A stretch of DNA of 64,000 bases from JACJWR01 sp963842975 (GCA_963842975.1 CAWJIH010000006.1:186001-250000), one strand, 5' to 3'; numbered from the stretch's first letter, positions 26,614 through 36,351 are shown. Notes: generated by a model from the letters alone, not told the origin. Program-made: numbers and translations.

Positions 26614-29600
26614 ATGTCAGTTGCCCTACCCCAACACTCTGCCGGCCCGATGTCTGCGCTGCCGCAAGCGCAGGGGCTCTACGATCCGACTGCCGAACAC
26701 GACGCGTGTGGTGTCGCGTTCGTTGCGACCATGTCTGGCGAACCCAGCCACGAGATCGTCCGACACGCCCTCACCGCACTGCGGAACCTCGACCACCGCG
26801 GAGCCTCCGGCGCGGAGCCGAACTCCGGCGATGGTGCCGGAATCCTGATCGGAGTGCCGGACGCGTTTTTCCGCGAAGTAGTCGATTTCGACTTGCCAGC
26901 AGCTGGTGAATACGCCGTCGGGACGGCCTTCATCCCAGGCGACGACGCCCAGATCGATCGCCAGGTTGCGATGATCGAGACCATTGCGGCAGAAGAAGAC
27001 CTAGTCGTGTTGGGCTGGCGCGAAGTTCCGGTGAACCCTGAGTCCGTGGGCGCCACAGCGCGGGGCACCATGCCCCATTTCCGTCAGTTGTTCGTCGCCG
27101 CCGCGACGCCGACTGACGATCAGATGCAGTTGGAGCGGATGGCTTTCTGCCTGCGCAAGCGCGCCGAAAACACCACCGACGTGTATTTCCCGTCGCTGTC
27201 CAGCCGCACCATCGTCTACAAGGGCATGCTCACAACCGACCAACTCGACACGTTCTTCCCGGACCTCACGGATCCGCGCGTCGCGTCCAAGGTCGGTCTG
27301 GTCCACTCGCGGTTCTCCACCAACACGTTCCCATCGTGGCCATTGGCGCACCCCTACCGACTCATCGCCCACAACGGTGAGATCAACACTGTGCGCGGAA
27401 ACCGCAACTGGATGCGCGCACGCGAAGCAATGCTGTCGTCGGAGCTCATCCCCGGCGACCTCAGCCGGCTCTACCCGATTTGTGCCCCAGGGGCCAGCGA
27501 CTCGGCTTCTTTCGACGAGGTCCTCGAACTGCTCCACATGGGTGGTCGTTCGCTGCCTCATGCAGTGATGATGATGATCCCAGAGGCGTGGGAGAACAAC
27601 GCCGACATGGATCCCGAGAAGCGCGCCTTCTACGAGTACCAAGCGATGCTGATGGAAGCGTGGGACGGCCCTGCGGCGGTGTGCTTCACCGATGGATCAC
27701 TCATCGGCGCGGTACTCGACCGCAACGGCTTGCGGCCGGGGCGGTTCTGGGTGACCTCGGACGGTTTGGTGGTCCTCGGCTCCGAGGCCGGAGTGCTGGA
27801 CATCGACCCGGCCACGGTCATTCGCAAGGGACGACTGCAGCCTGGTCGGATGTTCCTGGTGGACACCGTCGCCGGTCGGGTGATCGAGGATTCCGAGATC
27901 AAGGCGCAGTTGGCTGCCGAGAATCCCTACTCTGACTGGCTGCACGCTGGTGTGATCCACCTGGAGGAGCTGCCCGAGCGCGAGCACGTGGTGCACACCC
28001 ACACCTCCTGCCTGCGGCGCCAACAGACCTTCGGTTACACCGAGGAGGAGTTGCGGATCCTGGTGGCACCGATGGCACGCGCGGGCGCCGAGCCGCTCGG
28101 ATCGATGGGCACCGACACCCCGATCGCGGCTATTTCGGATCGCCCACGCCAAATCTTCGACTACTTTGCGCAACTCTTCGCGCAGGTCACGAATCCGCCG
28201 CTGGACGCGATCCGGGAAGAAATCGTCACCTCCCTGCGATCCGCCATCGGCCCGGAGGGCAACCTGCTGGCGACCACGCCTGCCCAGTGCCGGAATGTGG
28301 TGCTGCCGTTCCCGGTGATCGACAACGATGAGTTGGCGAAGATCCTGCACATCAACGACGATGGCGACTTGCCTGGTTTCCGTGCCGCGCGACTCAGCGG
28401 GCTATACCGGGTGGCTGGTGGCGGAAAGGCCCTGGAGGAGCGCCTGGACGAGATCTGCGAGGAGATTGACGAGCTGATCGAGGGCGGCCTGCGGTTCGTG
28501 GTGCTCAGCGATCGTGATTCCGACCGTGATCTCGCGCCGATCCCGTCGCTGCTGCTCACCTCTGCGGTCCACCACCACCTGGTCCGGCGCAAGACCCGCA
28601 CCCAGGTGAGTCTGCTGGTGGAAGCCGGGGATGTGCGGGAGGTGCACCACGTCGCGTTGCTCATCGGTTACGGCGCAGCGGCAGTCAATCCCTACCTCGC
28701 GATGGAGAGCGTGGAGGACCTGGTCGCCTCCGGCTACCTGGAGGGGATCGATTCGGACATCGCTGTCCGCAACCTGGTCAAGGCGCTCGGCAAGGGTGTG
28801 CTGAAGGTGATGTCCAAGATGGGCATCTCAACTGTGTCTTCCTACCGCGGTGCGCAGGTGTTTGAAGCGATCGGGCTGAGCCACGAACTCGTGGATCGCT
28901 ACTTCACCGGTACCACCAGCAAGCTCGGTGGGGTGGGCCTTGACGTGCTCGCTGAGGAGGTAGCGAGGCGTCACCGCACCGCCTACCCGAACTCCGGTTC
29001 GTCGAGTGCCCACCGGCAGTTGAACATCGGCGGCGAATACCAGTGGCGGCGGGAGGGAGAGCCGCACCTGTTCGACCCGGAGACGGTTTTCCGCTTGCAG
29101 CACTCCTCGCGGGCCCAACGCTATGACATCTTCAAGGAGTACACACAGGCAGTGGACGATCAGTCGACCAGGCTGATGACGCTGCGTGGCTTGTTCGAAT
29201 TGGACTCTGACCGCCCGTCCATCCCGATTGAGGAGGTGGAGTCGATCAGTGAAATCGTCCGCCGTTTCTCCACCGGTGCGATGTCCTACGGGTCCATCTC
29301 GCAAGAAGCCCACGAGACGCTGGCCATCGCGATGAACCGACTCGGTGCCAAGTCCAATACTGGCGAGGGAGGCGAAGACCCTGGCCGGTTCACCCCAGAT
29401 GCCAACGGTGACTCCCGGCGGTCGTCGATCAAGCAGGTGGCCTCCGGTCGCTTTGGGGTCACCAGCGAGTACCTGGTCAACTCCGATGACATTCAGATCA
29501 AGATGGCTCAGGGTGCAAAGCCGGGGGAGGGCGGTCAACTCCCTGGCCACAAGGTGTATCCGTGGGTGGCCAAGACTCGCCATTCCACGCCCGGTGTGGG

Positions 29601-31167
29601 GCTCATCTCGCCGCCACCGCACCACGACATCTATTCGATCGAAGACTTGGCACAACTCATTCACGACCTGAAGAACGCCAACAACGAGGCGCGTATCCAC
29701 GTGAAGTTGGTCAGCGAAGTCGGGGTGGGCACGGTTGCTGCCGGCGTCGCCAAGGCACACGCTGACGTCATCTTGATTTCCGGCCATGACGGCGGAACGG
29801 GAGCGTCGCCGTTGACGAGCCTCAAGCACGCTGGTGGGCCATGGGAACTCGGCCTCGCCGAAACCCAGCAGACCTTGCTGATCAACAACCTCCGCGACCG
29901 AGTGGTGCTGCAGACCGACGGCCAACTCAAGACTGGCCGGGACGTTGTGATCGCAGCCCTACTAGGAGCAGAGGAATTCGGATTCGCCACCGCACCGCTG
30001 GTGGTGATGGGCTGCATCATGATGCGGGTGTGCCACTTGGACACCTGCCCGGTCGGAGTGGCCACTCAGAACCCGGTGCTTCGCGAACGTTTCACCGGCA
30101 AGCCAGAGTTCGTGGTGACCTTCTTCGAATACGTCGCCCAAGAGGTCCGCGAGCTCCTAGCCGAACTCGGCTTCCGCACTCTCGATGAGGCGATCGGACA
30201 TGCGGAATGCATCAACGTTCGTCCCGCTATCGACCACTGGAAGGCCAGCGGACTGGACCTGAGTCCGATTCTGGCGGTGCCGCAATCCGACAGCCCACGG
30301 CGCTGTGTGACCGTTCAAGACCATGGCCTGGACAAGGCCCTGGACAACGAACTCATCGCCTTGTCGGCGGATGCTTTGGAGCGGGGCGAGCCGGTGCGCG
30401 CCCAGGTGAAAATCCGCAACGTCAACCGAACGGTCGGCACCATGCTCGGTGCCGAGGTGACGCGCCGGTACGGCGGTGAGGGCCTGCCCGACGGCACGAT
30501 CGACATCACCTTCACCGGTTCGGCCGGGCAGTCCTTCGGCGCGTTCGTGCCAGCCGGGGTCACCCTTCGGTTGGAGGGCGACTCCAACGACTACCTGGGC
30601 AAGGGATTGTCCGGTGGGCGCCTCGTGGTGCGACCCGATCGTTCGGCCCCCTTCGTCGCGGAGGAACACATCATCGCCGGCAATGTGATCGCATACGGTG
30701 CGACGAGCGGCGAAATCTTCTTGCGGGGCATCGTCGGCGAGCGTTGCTGTGTGCGTAACTCCGGTGCCCACGTGGTCACAGAAGGCGCGGGCGACCACCT
30801 GTGCGAATACATGACTGGCGGCCGGGTGGTGATTCTCGGTGCCACTGGACGCAACGTCGCGGCCGGTATGAGCGGTGGGATCGCGTACATCATCGACCTC
30901 GATCCTGGGAAGGTGAACCGGGAGATGGTCGACGTCGAGCCACTCACCGATGTGGACGAGGAGTTCCTGCGCGAGATGATCTCCCGCCACACCGAAGAGA
31001 CCGGCTCGGAAGTGGGCGCTGCGCTGCTGGGCGACTGGCCAGCGAGTGCGTTGCGCTTCAGCAAGATCATGCCGAGGGACTTCCGTCGGGTGCTGCAAGC
31101 ACGCGCGAAGGCCGAAGCTGAAGGACGAGACGTGAACGAAGCGATCATGGAGGCGAGCCGTGGGTGA
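26614..31167 (+). CDS. gltB: glutamate synthase large subunit
   Basis: GltB transfers the glutamine amide to 2-oxoglutarate. The 1517-residue protein has an N-terminal glutaminase whose nucleophile C32 (DACGVAF) would be exposed by removing 31 residues. A central domain follows, then an FMN-binding synthase domain with the 3Fe-4S cysteines C1134, C1140 and C1145 (CIMMRVCHLDTC) and a C-terminal GXGXG-repeat domain. The ATG follows GAGGTGA. The gene overlaps gltD by 8 nt. Confidence 0.97.
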   Translation: MSVALPQHSAGPMSALPQAQGLYDPTAEHDACGVAFVATMSGEPSHEIVRHALTALRNLDHRGASGAEPNSGDGAGILIGVPDAFFREVVDFDLPAAGEYAVGTAFIPGDDAQIDRQVAMIETIAAEEDLVVLGWREVPVNPESVGATARGTMPHFRQLFVAAATPTDDQMQLERMAFCLRKRAENTTDVYFPSLSSRTIVYKGMLTTDQLDTFFPDLTDPRVASKVGLVHSRFSTNTFPSWPLAHPYRLIAHNGEINTVRGNRNWMRAREAMLSSELIPGDLSRLYPICAPGASDSASFDEVLELLHMGGRSLPHAVMMMIPEAWENNADMDPEKRAFYEYQAMLMEAWDGPAAVCFTDGSLIGAVLDRNGLRPGRFWVTSDGLVVLGSEAGVLDIDPATVIRKGRLQPGRMFLVDTVAGRVIEDSEIKAQLAAENPYSDWLHAGVIHLEELPEREHVVHTHTSCLRRQQTFGYTEEELRILVAPMARAGAEPLGSMGTDTPIAAISDRPRQIFDYFAQLFAQVTNPPLDAIREEIVTSLRSAIGPEGNLLATTPAQCRNVVLPFPVIDNDELAKILHINDDGDLPGFRAARLSGLYRVAGGGKALEERLDEICEEIDELIEGGLRFVVLSDRDSDRDLAPIPSLLLTSAVHHHLVRRKTRTQVSLLVEAGDVREVHHVALLIGYGAAAVNPYLAMESVEDLVASGYLEGIDSDIAVRNLVKALGKGVLKVMSKMGISTVSSYRGAQVFEAIGLSHELVDRYFTGTTSKLGGVGLDVLAEEVARRHRTAYPNSGSSSAHRQLNIGGEYQWRREGEPHLFDPETVFRLQHSSRAQRYDIFKEYTQAVDDQSTRLMTLRGLFELDSDRPSIPIEEVESISEIVRRFSTGAMSYGSISQEAHETLAIAMNRLGAKSNTGEGGEDPGRFTPDANGDSRRSSIKQVASGRFGVTSEYLVNSDDIQIKMAQGAKPGEGGQLPGHKVYPWVAKTRHSTPGVGLISPPPHHDIYSIEDLAQLIHDLKNANNEARIHVKLVSEVGVGTVAAGVAKAHADVILISGHDGGTGASPLTSLKHAGGPWELGLAETQQTLLINNLRDRVVLQTDGQLKTGRDVVIAALLGAEEFGFATAPLVVMGCIMMRVCHLDTCPVGVATQNPVLRERFTGKPEFVVTFFEYVAQEVRELLAELGFRTLDEAIGHAECINVRPAIDHWKASGLDLSPILAVPQSDSPRRCVTVQDHGLDKALDNELIALSADALERGEPVRAQVKIRNVNRTVGTMLGAEVTRRYGGEGLPDGTIDITFTGSAGQSFGAFVPAGVTLRLEGDSNDYLGKGLSGGRLVVRPDRSAPFVAEEHIIAGNVIAYGATSGEIFLRGIVGERCCVRNSGAHVVTEGAGDHLCEYMTGGRVVILGATGRNVAAGMSGGIAYIIDLDPGKVNREMVDVEPLTDVDEEFLREMISRHTEETGSEVGAALLGDWPASALRFSKIMPRDFRRVLQARAKAEAEGRDVNEAIMEASRG

Positions 31168-32614
31168 CCCGCGTGGATTCTTGAAGGCTGGCCGGGAGTT
31201 GCCGCAGCGACGCCCGGTGGACGTACGCATCTCGGACTGGCAGGAGGTGTACGAAGAGTTCGAGGAATCGAAACTGCGCACCCAAGCCGCCCGCTGCATG
31301 GACTGCGGCATCCCGTTCTGCCACAACGGTTGCCCACTGGGGAACCTCATTCCCGAGTGGAATGACTTGGCCTGGCGGGGTGACTGGCGGGCCGCCATTG
31401 ATCGGTTGCACGCCACCAACAACTTCCCAGAATTCACCGGTCGGTTGTGCCCCGCCCCTTGTGAGACTGCGTGCGTGTTGGGGATCAACCAGGATCCGGT
31501 CGCAATCAAGCAGGTTGAGGTGTCCATCATCGACAAGGCCTGGGACGCCGGTTATGTCGAGCCGCAGCCGCCCGACCGCCTGACCGGCAAGACGGTGGCG
31601 GTGGTTGGGTCCGGCCCGGCGGGGTTGGCTGCCGCACAACAGTTGGCCCGTGCGGGTCACACGGTCGCGGTGTACGAACGTGACGATCGGATCGGCGGGT
31701 TGCTGCGCTATGGCATCCCGGAATTCAAGATGGAGAAGCGTCACATCGACCGTCGGCTTGAGCAGATGGTGGCCGAAGGCGTGAAGTTCCGGACCGGCGT
31801 CGAGGTGGGAGTCGACATCACGGCTTCCGACCTTCGCAAGCGCTACGACGCGGTGGTGATCGCTGTCGGTGCCACGATGTGGCGGGAACTCGACGTTCCG
31901 GGACGGGAACTCGATGGCGTTCACCAGGCCATGGAGTACCTGCCACCGGCGAATCGGGTGCAACTTGGCGATCTGGAACGCCCCCCGATTCATGCCAAGG
32001 GCAAGCATGTGGTGGTGATCGGCGGGGGCGATACCGGCGCGGACTGCCTCGGTACCGCCACCCGGCAGGGGGCCGCTTCGGTCACCCAGTTGGAGATCAT
32101 GCCGCAGCCCACAGCCGAGCGTCCCAGTAGTCAGCCGTGGCCGACATACCCGATGGTTTACCGGGTCTCCAGCGCGCATGAGGAGAACGGCGAGCGTGTG
32201 TACGGCGTCTCGACGCAGAGATTCCTCGGCGACGAGTCGGGTCGGGTCACTGGCTTGGAACTGGTCGATGTGGAGTTCGTCGACGGTCGCTTCACCCCGC
32301 TCGCGGGCAGCGAACGAGTGATCCCCGCCGATCTGGTGACGCTCGCGATGGGCTTCGTCGGCCCGGAGAGCAACCCTTGGACGGCTCAACTGGGGCTGGA
32401 CCTCGATGCTCGGGGCAACATCGGCCGGGATACCGACTACATGAGCAGCCGACCCGGAGTTTTTGTCGCCGGGGATGCCGGCCGTGGACAGTCACTGATC
32501 GTGTGGGCCATTGCGGAGGGCCGTTCGGTGGCGGCTTCGGTCGATCGCTACTTGACTGGCGGCACCGAACTGCCGGCACCGATCCCGGCGACGGCGCGGC
32601 CACTGACCGTGTGA
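31160..32614 (+). CDS. gltD: glutamate synthase small subunit
   Basis: GltD oxidises NADPH and passes electrons to GltB. The 484-residue protein has an N-terminal Fe-S domain with cysteines in CMDCGIPFCHNGCP and CPAPCETAC. An FAD fold follows at VVGSGPAGLAAA, and an NADPH fold at VIGGGDTGADC. The C-terminal GVFVAGDAGRG closes the FAD site. The start is a GTG within the gltB end. Confidence 0.96.
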   Translation: MGDPRGFLKAGRELPQRRPVDVRISDWQEVYEEFEESKLRTQAARCMDCGIPFCHNGCPLGNLIPEWNDLAWRGDWRAAIDRLHATNNFPEFTGRLCPAPCETACVLGINQDPVAIKQVEVSIIDKAWDAGYVEPQPPDRLTGKTVAVVGSGPAGLAAAQQLARAGHTVAVYERDDRIGGLLRYGIPEFKMEKRHIDRRLEQMVAEGVKFRTGVEVGVDITASDLRKRYDAVVIAVGATMWRELDVPGRELDGVHQAMEYLPPANRVQLGDLERPPIHAKGKHVVVIGGGDTGADCLGTATRQGAASVTQLEIMPQPTAERPSSQPWPTYPMVYRVSSAHEENGERVYGVSTQRFLGDESGRVTGLELVDVEFVDGRFTPLAGSERVIPADLVTLAMGFVGPESNPWTAQLGLDLDARGNIGRDTDYMSSRPGVFVAGDAGRGQSLIVWAIAEGRSVAASVDRYLTGGTELPAPIPATARPLTV

Positions 32615-32682
32615 CGAGCGCCGGCCCGTGGGCGTGGCCCAGCGAACTCTTCGGACGGACTGCGGCAACGGGTGGACTCCGG

Positions 32683-32688
32683 TAAGTT
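32683..32688 (+). promoter_or_regulatory. -10 box TAAGTT for pyk (leaderless)
   Basis: TAAGTT lies 6 nt before the GTG start of pyk at 32695, and no Shine-Dalgarno sequence separates them. Confidence 0.45.
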
Positions 32689-32694
32689 ATCCGC

Positions 32695-34131
32695 GTGCGC
32701 CGCGCCAAAATAGTTTGCACCCTCGGTCCTGCAACGTCATCCAAGGAAGTCCTCGAAGAGCTCGTTGAGGCAGGCATGGACGTTGCTCGGTTCAACCTGA
32801 GCCACGGCACCCACGCCGAGCACGAGCGGCTGTATCGGATACTTCGGGAAGTCGCCGAGGAGACGGGCAAAGCCATCGGCGTCATGGCCGACCTGCAGGG
32901 GCCGAAGATCCGTTTGGGTACCTTCGTCGACGGGCCCCACGAGTTGGAGCCGGGCGACCGCTTCACGATCACCACCGAAGACGTCGAGGGCACCGCCGAT
33001 CGTTGCTCGACCACATATCAGGGACTCCCAGGGGATGTTTCCCCCGGCGACAGGGTGCTGATTGACGATGGTCGGGTGAGCCTGGAGGTTGTTCGGGTAG
33101 ATGGCCCGGAGGTCCTCACGGAGGTGGTCGAGGGGGGTCCCGTCTCCGACCATAAGGGAATCAACCTGCCGGGCGTCGCGGTGAGCGTCCCAGCACTGAC
33201 GGACAAAGACATCCGAGACCTTCGGTGGGCGCTGATTACCGGTTTCGACTTCGTGGCCTTGAGTTTTGTCCGCACCGCCGACGATGTGTCGAAGGTCCGC
33301 GAGATCATGGCCGAGATGGGCCTGCGGGTCCCAGTGCTGGCCAAGATCGAGAAACCGCAGGCAGTCGATCACCTCGAAGCGGTCATCTCCGCCTTCGACG
33401 GCATCATGGTTGCGCGCGGTGACCTGGGAGTGGAATTGCCACTCGAGGACGTCCCGTTGGTGCAGAAGCGTGCGATCAGCATTTGCCGGCGCGAGGGGAA
33501 GCCGGTGATCGTTGCCACGCAGATGCTTGATTCCATGATCTCGGCGACTCGCCCGACGCGCGCAGAGGTTTCCGATGTTGCCAACGCGGTTCTCGACGGT
33601 ACCAGCGCGGTGATGTTGTCGGGGGAAACTAGCGTCGGTGCCCATCCAGCGCTGGTGGTGTCGACCATGGCCCGGATCATCGAAAAGACCGAAGTGGATC
33701 GCCCGCATGCCGCGCGCGATGCAGGGGATGCGGATGCAACCGGCACCGCTCGAGCAGTCACCCGTGCGGCAACGGTGGTGAGCCAGCAGATTGAGGCCCG
33801 ATACATCTGCACCTTCACCGAGACCGGGCTCTCCGCAAGGCTGGTCGGCCGCCACCGCCCGGATGTGCCCATCCTGGCCTTCACCCCCAACCGACGCACC
33901 CGATCCCAGTTGGCCCTGGACTGGGGCGTGGAGACTTTCCTGGTCGACAACGCGATCCACACCGACGACATGGTTCGCCAGGTGGAGGCGGAGTTGCTCA
34001 ACCGGGAGCGAGCGGAGTTGGGGGATCGGATCGTGATAGTTGCGGGAGTACCACCCGGCATTCCAGGGACCACCAACGGACTTCGGGTCCACCTCATGGG
34101 CATGGCCGGGCCGTCGACCGGCGGGTTCTAG
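32695..34131 (+). CDS. pyk: pyruvate kinase
   Basis: Pyruvate kinase makes ATP and pyruvate from phosphoenolpyruvate. The 478-residue protein begins directly at the conserved MRRAKIVCTLGPA. It contains MDVARFNLSHG, the active-site signature around VLAKIEKPQA with the catalytic Lys, the metal-binding MVARGDLGVE, and KPVIVATQMLDSM, then the C-terminal allosteric domain. It is a single gene, convergent with bldD across a 47-nt gap that holds an inverted repeat. Confidence 0.96.
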   Translation: MRRAKIVCTLGPATSSKEVLEELVEAGMDVARFNLSHGTHAEHERLYRILREVAEETGKAIGVMADLQGPKIRLGTFVDGPHELEPGDRFTITTEDVEGTADRCSTTYQGLPGDVSPGDRVLIDDGRVSLEVVRVDGPEVLTEVVEGGPVSDHKGINLPGVAVSVPALTDKDIRDLRWALITGFDFVALSFVRTADDVSKVREIMAEMGLRVPVLAKIEKPQAVDHLEAVISAFDGIMVARGDLGVELPLEDVPLVQKRAISICRREGKPVIVATQMLDSMISATRPTRAEVSDVANAVLDGTSAVMLSGETSVGAHPALVVSTMARIIEKTEVDRPHAARDAGDADATGTARAVTRAATVVSQQIEARYICTFTETGLSARLVGRHRPDVPILAFTPNRRTRSQLALDWGVETFLVDNAIHTDDMVRQVEAELLNRERAELGDRIVIVAGVPPGIPGTTNGLRVHLMGMAGPSTGGF

Positions 34132-34141
34132 CTAGACGCTG

Positions 34142-34180
34142 AGCCGGTGCGCGGCGACGCTCGAAATCTCGCCACCGGCT
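34142..34180. terminator. inverted repeat between convergent pyk and bldD, possible bidirectional terminator
   Basis: AGCCGGTG (34142-34149) and CACCGGCT (34173-34180) are perfect 8-bp arms. Inside them GGCGA and TCGCC can extend the stem with a bulge. One arm includes the bldD stop codon. There is no U-tract, which is common in actinobacteria. The terminator role is inferred from position between convergent genes. Confidence 0.45.
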
Positions 34181-34703
34181 ACCAGGGGCGTGGTGATTGG
34201 TCGTGTTCGGCATTCCACGAGAGTGCTGCGTCTCGGCTGATGACGCCCCACTCGACCATCAGTTCGGCCAACTCGGAAGCGGTGAGGTCGTAGATCACTG
34301 CCAGTGCTCGCATGTCCTCTTGCCGAATCGAAAGAACTCGGCCGTTGTAGTCGCCGCGTTGGGCCTGAATCGACGCCGCGTAGCGGGCTAGGGGTTGTGC
34401 TCGCTCGACTGTGAGGTCTCGGAGGCGCTCGAGATCCAGCACCAGTTTGCTCGGTTGCTCTCGGACGGGTCGGCCTGGTGACGAATCTGGCAGGAGTTCC
34501 GGCACTGGCACCCCGTAGAACTCGGCGAGTTCGGCGAGTTTGGCAACGGTCACGGCGCGGTCGCCGCGCTCGTAGGACCCGACGACGACGGCCTTCCACC
34601 GACCTTCAGACTTCTGCTCCACCCCCTGCAGGCTCAGCCCCTGTTGCTGCCGAATAGCGCGCAACTTGGCTCCCAAAGCCTTGGTGTACCCACTACCCGT
34701 CAT
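34179..34703 (-). CDS. bldD: BldD-type cyclic di-GMP-responsive transcription regulator
   Basis: In Streptomyces, BldD represses developmental genes when a c-di-GMP tetramer joins two C-terminal domains. This 174-residue protein has the XRE helix-turn-helix domain (about 8-72, including KLRAIRQQQGLSLQGVE and VVVGSYERGDRAVT) and the C-terminal domain. Its ligand motif RGD (116-118)-x8-RQED (127-130) differs from the classical RGD-x8-RQDD by one Asp-to-Glu change. It is divergent from pyrR with its own TACCTT -10-like box about 50 nt upstream. In bacteria without sporulation the targets are less clear. Confidence 0.92.
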   Translation of the reverse strand: MTGSGYTKALGAKLRAIRQQQGLSLQGVEQKSEGRWKAVVVGSYERGDRAVTVAKLAELAEFYGVPVPELLPDSSPGRPVREQPSKLVLDLERLRDLTVERAQPLARYAASIQAQRGDYNGRVLSIRQEDMRALAVIYDLTASELAELMVEWGVISRDAALSWNAEHDQSPRPW

Positions 34704-34789
34704 TCGGGATTCCCGTTCTGCTCAGTGGTTTGTCGTGCAGCCAAAGGTATCGCATGAGGGGTGGTCGGATCGGTTCTGTCGAGCAGGGA

Positions 34790-34795
34790 TATGGT
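34790..34795 (+). promoter_or_regulatory. -10 box TATGGT of the pyr operon
   Basis: TATGGT would place the transcription start near 34802-34803, which is the first base of the PyrR-binding hairpin. The operon mRNA would therefore begin with the regulatory element. No good -35 box is visible. Confidence 0.45.
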
Positions 34796-34802
34796 GATGC
34801 AA

Positions 34803-34841
34803 GACCCTTTTAAGATCCCGTCCGGTGAGGCGGGGAAAGGT
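34803..34841 (+). promoter_or_regulatory. PyrR-binding RNA hairpin in the pyr operon leader
   Basis: The loop region TCCGGTGAGGC (34821-34831) matches the PyrR recognition consensus UCCNGNGAGGY exactly. The upper stem is CCCG/CGGG. The lower stem pairs CCTTT (34806-34810) with AAAGG (34836-34840), with a purine-rich internal loop between, as in known PyrR elements. The lower stem takes in the AAAGG in front of the pyrR start (34850), and no terminator follows. Binding of PyrR-UMP should therefore block translation rather than cause attenuation, as described for mycobacterial PyrR. Confidence 0.88.
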
Positions 34842-34849
34842 GAGGCGCC

Positions 34850-35407
34850 ATGCGTCAAGTGCTCGATGCGGCCGATATCGACCGCGCCCTAACTCGTATC
34901 TCCCACGAGATCATTGAGGCGAATCGGGGGGCGGGAGATCTGGTCATTCTCGGCATCCCCACCAGGGGCGAGAAACTCGCTCGCCGGATCGCCGATCGGA
35001 TCTCCACCATTGAGGACACCCCGGTTCCAGCTGGCGCTCTCGACGTCACGCTGTACCGGGATGACCTGCAGCTGAAACCGCCACGCAATCTGCTGCCCAC
35101 TGACATTCCGCGCGGTGGCATCGACGACAAGGTGGTCGTGCTCGTTGATGACGTGCTGTACAGCGGCCGGACCGTGCGTGCGGCGCTGGACGCCTTGACC
35201 GACCTGGGTCGACCTCGTGCGGTGCGGCTGGCGGTGCTCGTGGACCGTGGCCACCGAGAACTCCCCATTCGGCCTGACCACGTCGGCAAGAACCTGCCGA
35301 CCTCAACCTTCGAGAAGGTCCAAGTTCGAGTGGCCGAAGCCGATGGATTCGACGGAGTGGTGATTGCCGACGACGAATCCCAACGCCAACCGGGAGGCGA
35401 ATCGTGA
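34850..35407 (+). CDS. pyrR: pyrimidine operon regulator / uracil phosphoribosyltransferase homologue
   Basis: PyrR senses UMP/UTP and binds pyr mRNA. It also has weak uracil phosphoribosyltransferase activity. The 185-residue protein has the PRPP-binding signature VVLVDDVLYSGRTVRAA and an N-terminal RISHEI...GIPTRGEKLA region typical of PyrR. It is the first gene of a nine-gene operon with 4-nt overlaps at most junctions. A matching RNA target lies directly upstream. Confidence 0.95.
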   Translation: MRQVLDAADIDRALTRISHEIIEANRGAGDLVILGIPTRGEKLARRIADRISTIEDTPVPAGALDVTLYRDDLQLKPPRNLLPTDIPRGGIDDKVVVLVDDVLYSGRTVRAALDALTDLGRPRAVRLAVLVDRGHRELPIRPDHVGKNLPTSTFEKVQVRVAEADGFDGVVIADDESQRQPGGES

Positions 35408-36351
35408 AGCACCTGCTCTCAGCGGGAGATCTCGACCGCGACGCAGCAGTGGAACTCTTGGACACCGCCGTGCAGATGGCTGCGGTGGCAGATCGGCCAG
35501 TGAAGAAGCTGCCCACCTTGCGTGGGCGCACAGTGGTGAATCTGTTCTTCGAGGACTCCACCCGGACCCGGATTTCGTTTGAAGCCGCGGCCAAGCGACT
35601 CTCCGCCGATGTGATCAACTTCTCTGCCAAGGGATCCAGCCTCTCCAAAGGGGAGAGCCTCAAGGACACCGCGCTCACGCTTGAGGCGATGGGTGCCGAT
35701 GCGGTGGTGATTCGGCATGGATCGTCTGGAGCACCGCACCGCCTGGCCCACTCCGGTTGGATTCAGGGAAGCGTCCTGAACGCCGGCGATGGCACTCACG
35801 AGCACCCGACCCAGGCGCTACTCGACGCATTCACCATCCGTCGGGCCCTGGCTTCGGACTCAGGTGACCTCGCAGGCCTGCGGGTGACGATCGTCGGCGA
35901 TGTGTTGCACTCACGCGTGGCGCGTTCCAACGCGCTGCTGCTGGACACCCTCGGCGCTCAAGTGACTCTGGTCGCACCCCCGACGCTGCTACCAGTCGGC
36001 GTGGAGAACTGGCCCTGCTCGGTGTCGTACGACATCGACGAGAGCATCGTGGACGCGGACGCCGTGATGATGCTGCGAGTCCAGCGCGAACGCATGAACG
36101 ACTCCTTCTTCCCCACCGAACACGAGTACTCGCGCCGCTACGGCTTGGACAACGATCGAATGGCATCAATGCCGCCCCACTCGATTGTGATGCACCCGGG
36201 CCCGATGAACCGGGGAGTCGAGATTGCCGCCGATGTCGCAGACTCGCCGCGCTCGGTGATCGTCTCGCAGGTCACGAACGGTGTGAGCACCCGAATGGCG
36301 GTGCTGTATCGATTGCTGGGCGGCATGAACGAGGGACTGGAGACGTCATGA
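35404..36351 (+). CDS. pyrB: aspartate carbamoyltransferase catalytic subunit
   Basis: PyrB joins carbamoyl phosphate to aspartate, the first committed step of UMP synthesis. The 315-residue protein has the carbamoyl-phosphate motif EDSTRTRISFE, then EHPTQALLDAFT, and the Asp-binding QRERM region. No pyrI regulatory chain is present, as is usual in actinobacteria. It starts with GTG, overlapping pyrR by 4 nt and pyrC by 4 nt. Confidence 0.97.
   Translation: MKHLLSAGDLDRDAAVELLDTAVQMAAVADRPVKKLPTLRGRTVVNLFFEDSTRTRISFEAAAKRLSADVINFSAKGSSLSKGESLKDTALTLEAMGADAVVIRHGSSGAPHRLAHSGWIQGSVLNAGDGTHEHPTQALLDAFTIRRALASDSGDLAGLRVTIVGDVLHSRVARSNALLLDTLGAQVTLVAPPTLLPVGVENWPCSVSYDIDESIVDADAVMMLRVQRERMNDSFFPTEHEYSRRYGLDNDRMASMPPHSIVMHPGPMNRGVEIAADVADSPRSVIVSQVTNGVSTRMAVLYRLLGGMNEGLETS

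Noticed and set aside
30157..34092. Long minus-strand frames across gltB, gltD and pyk
   Set aside because: They are shadows of three intact core enzymes, with no ribosome sites and no domains.
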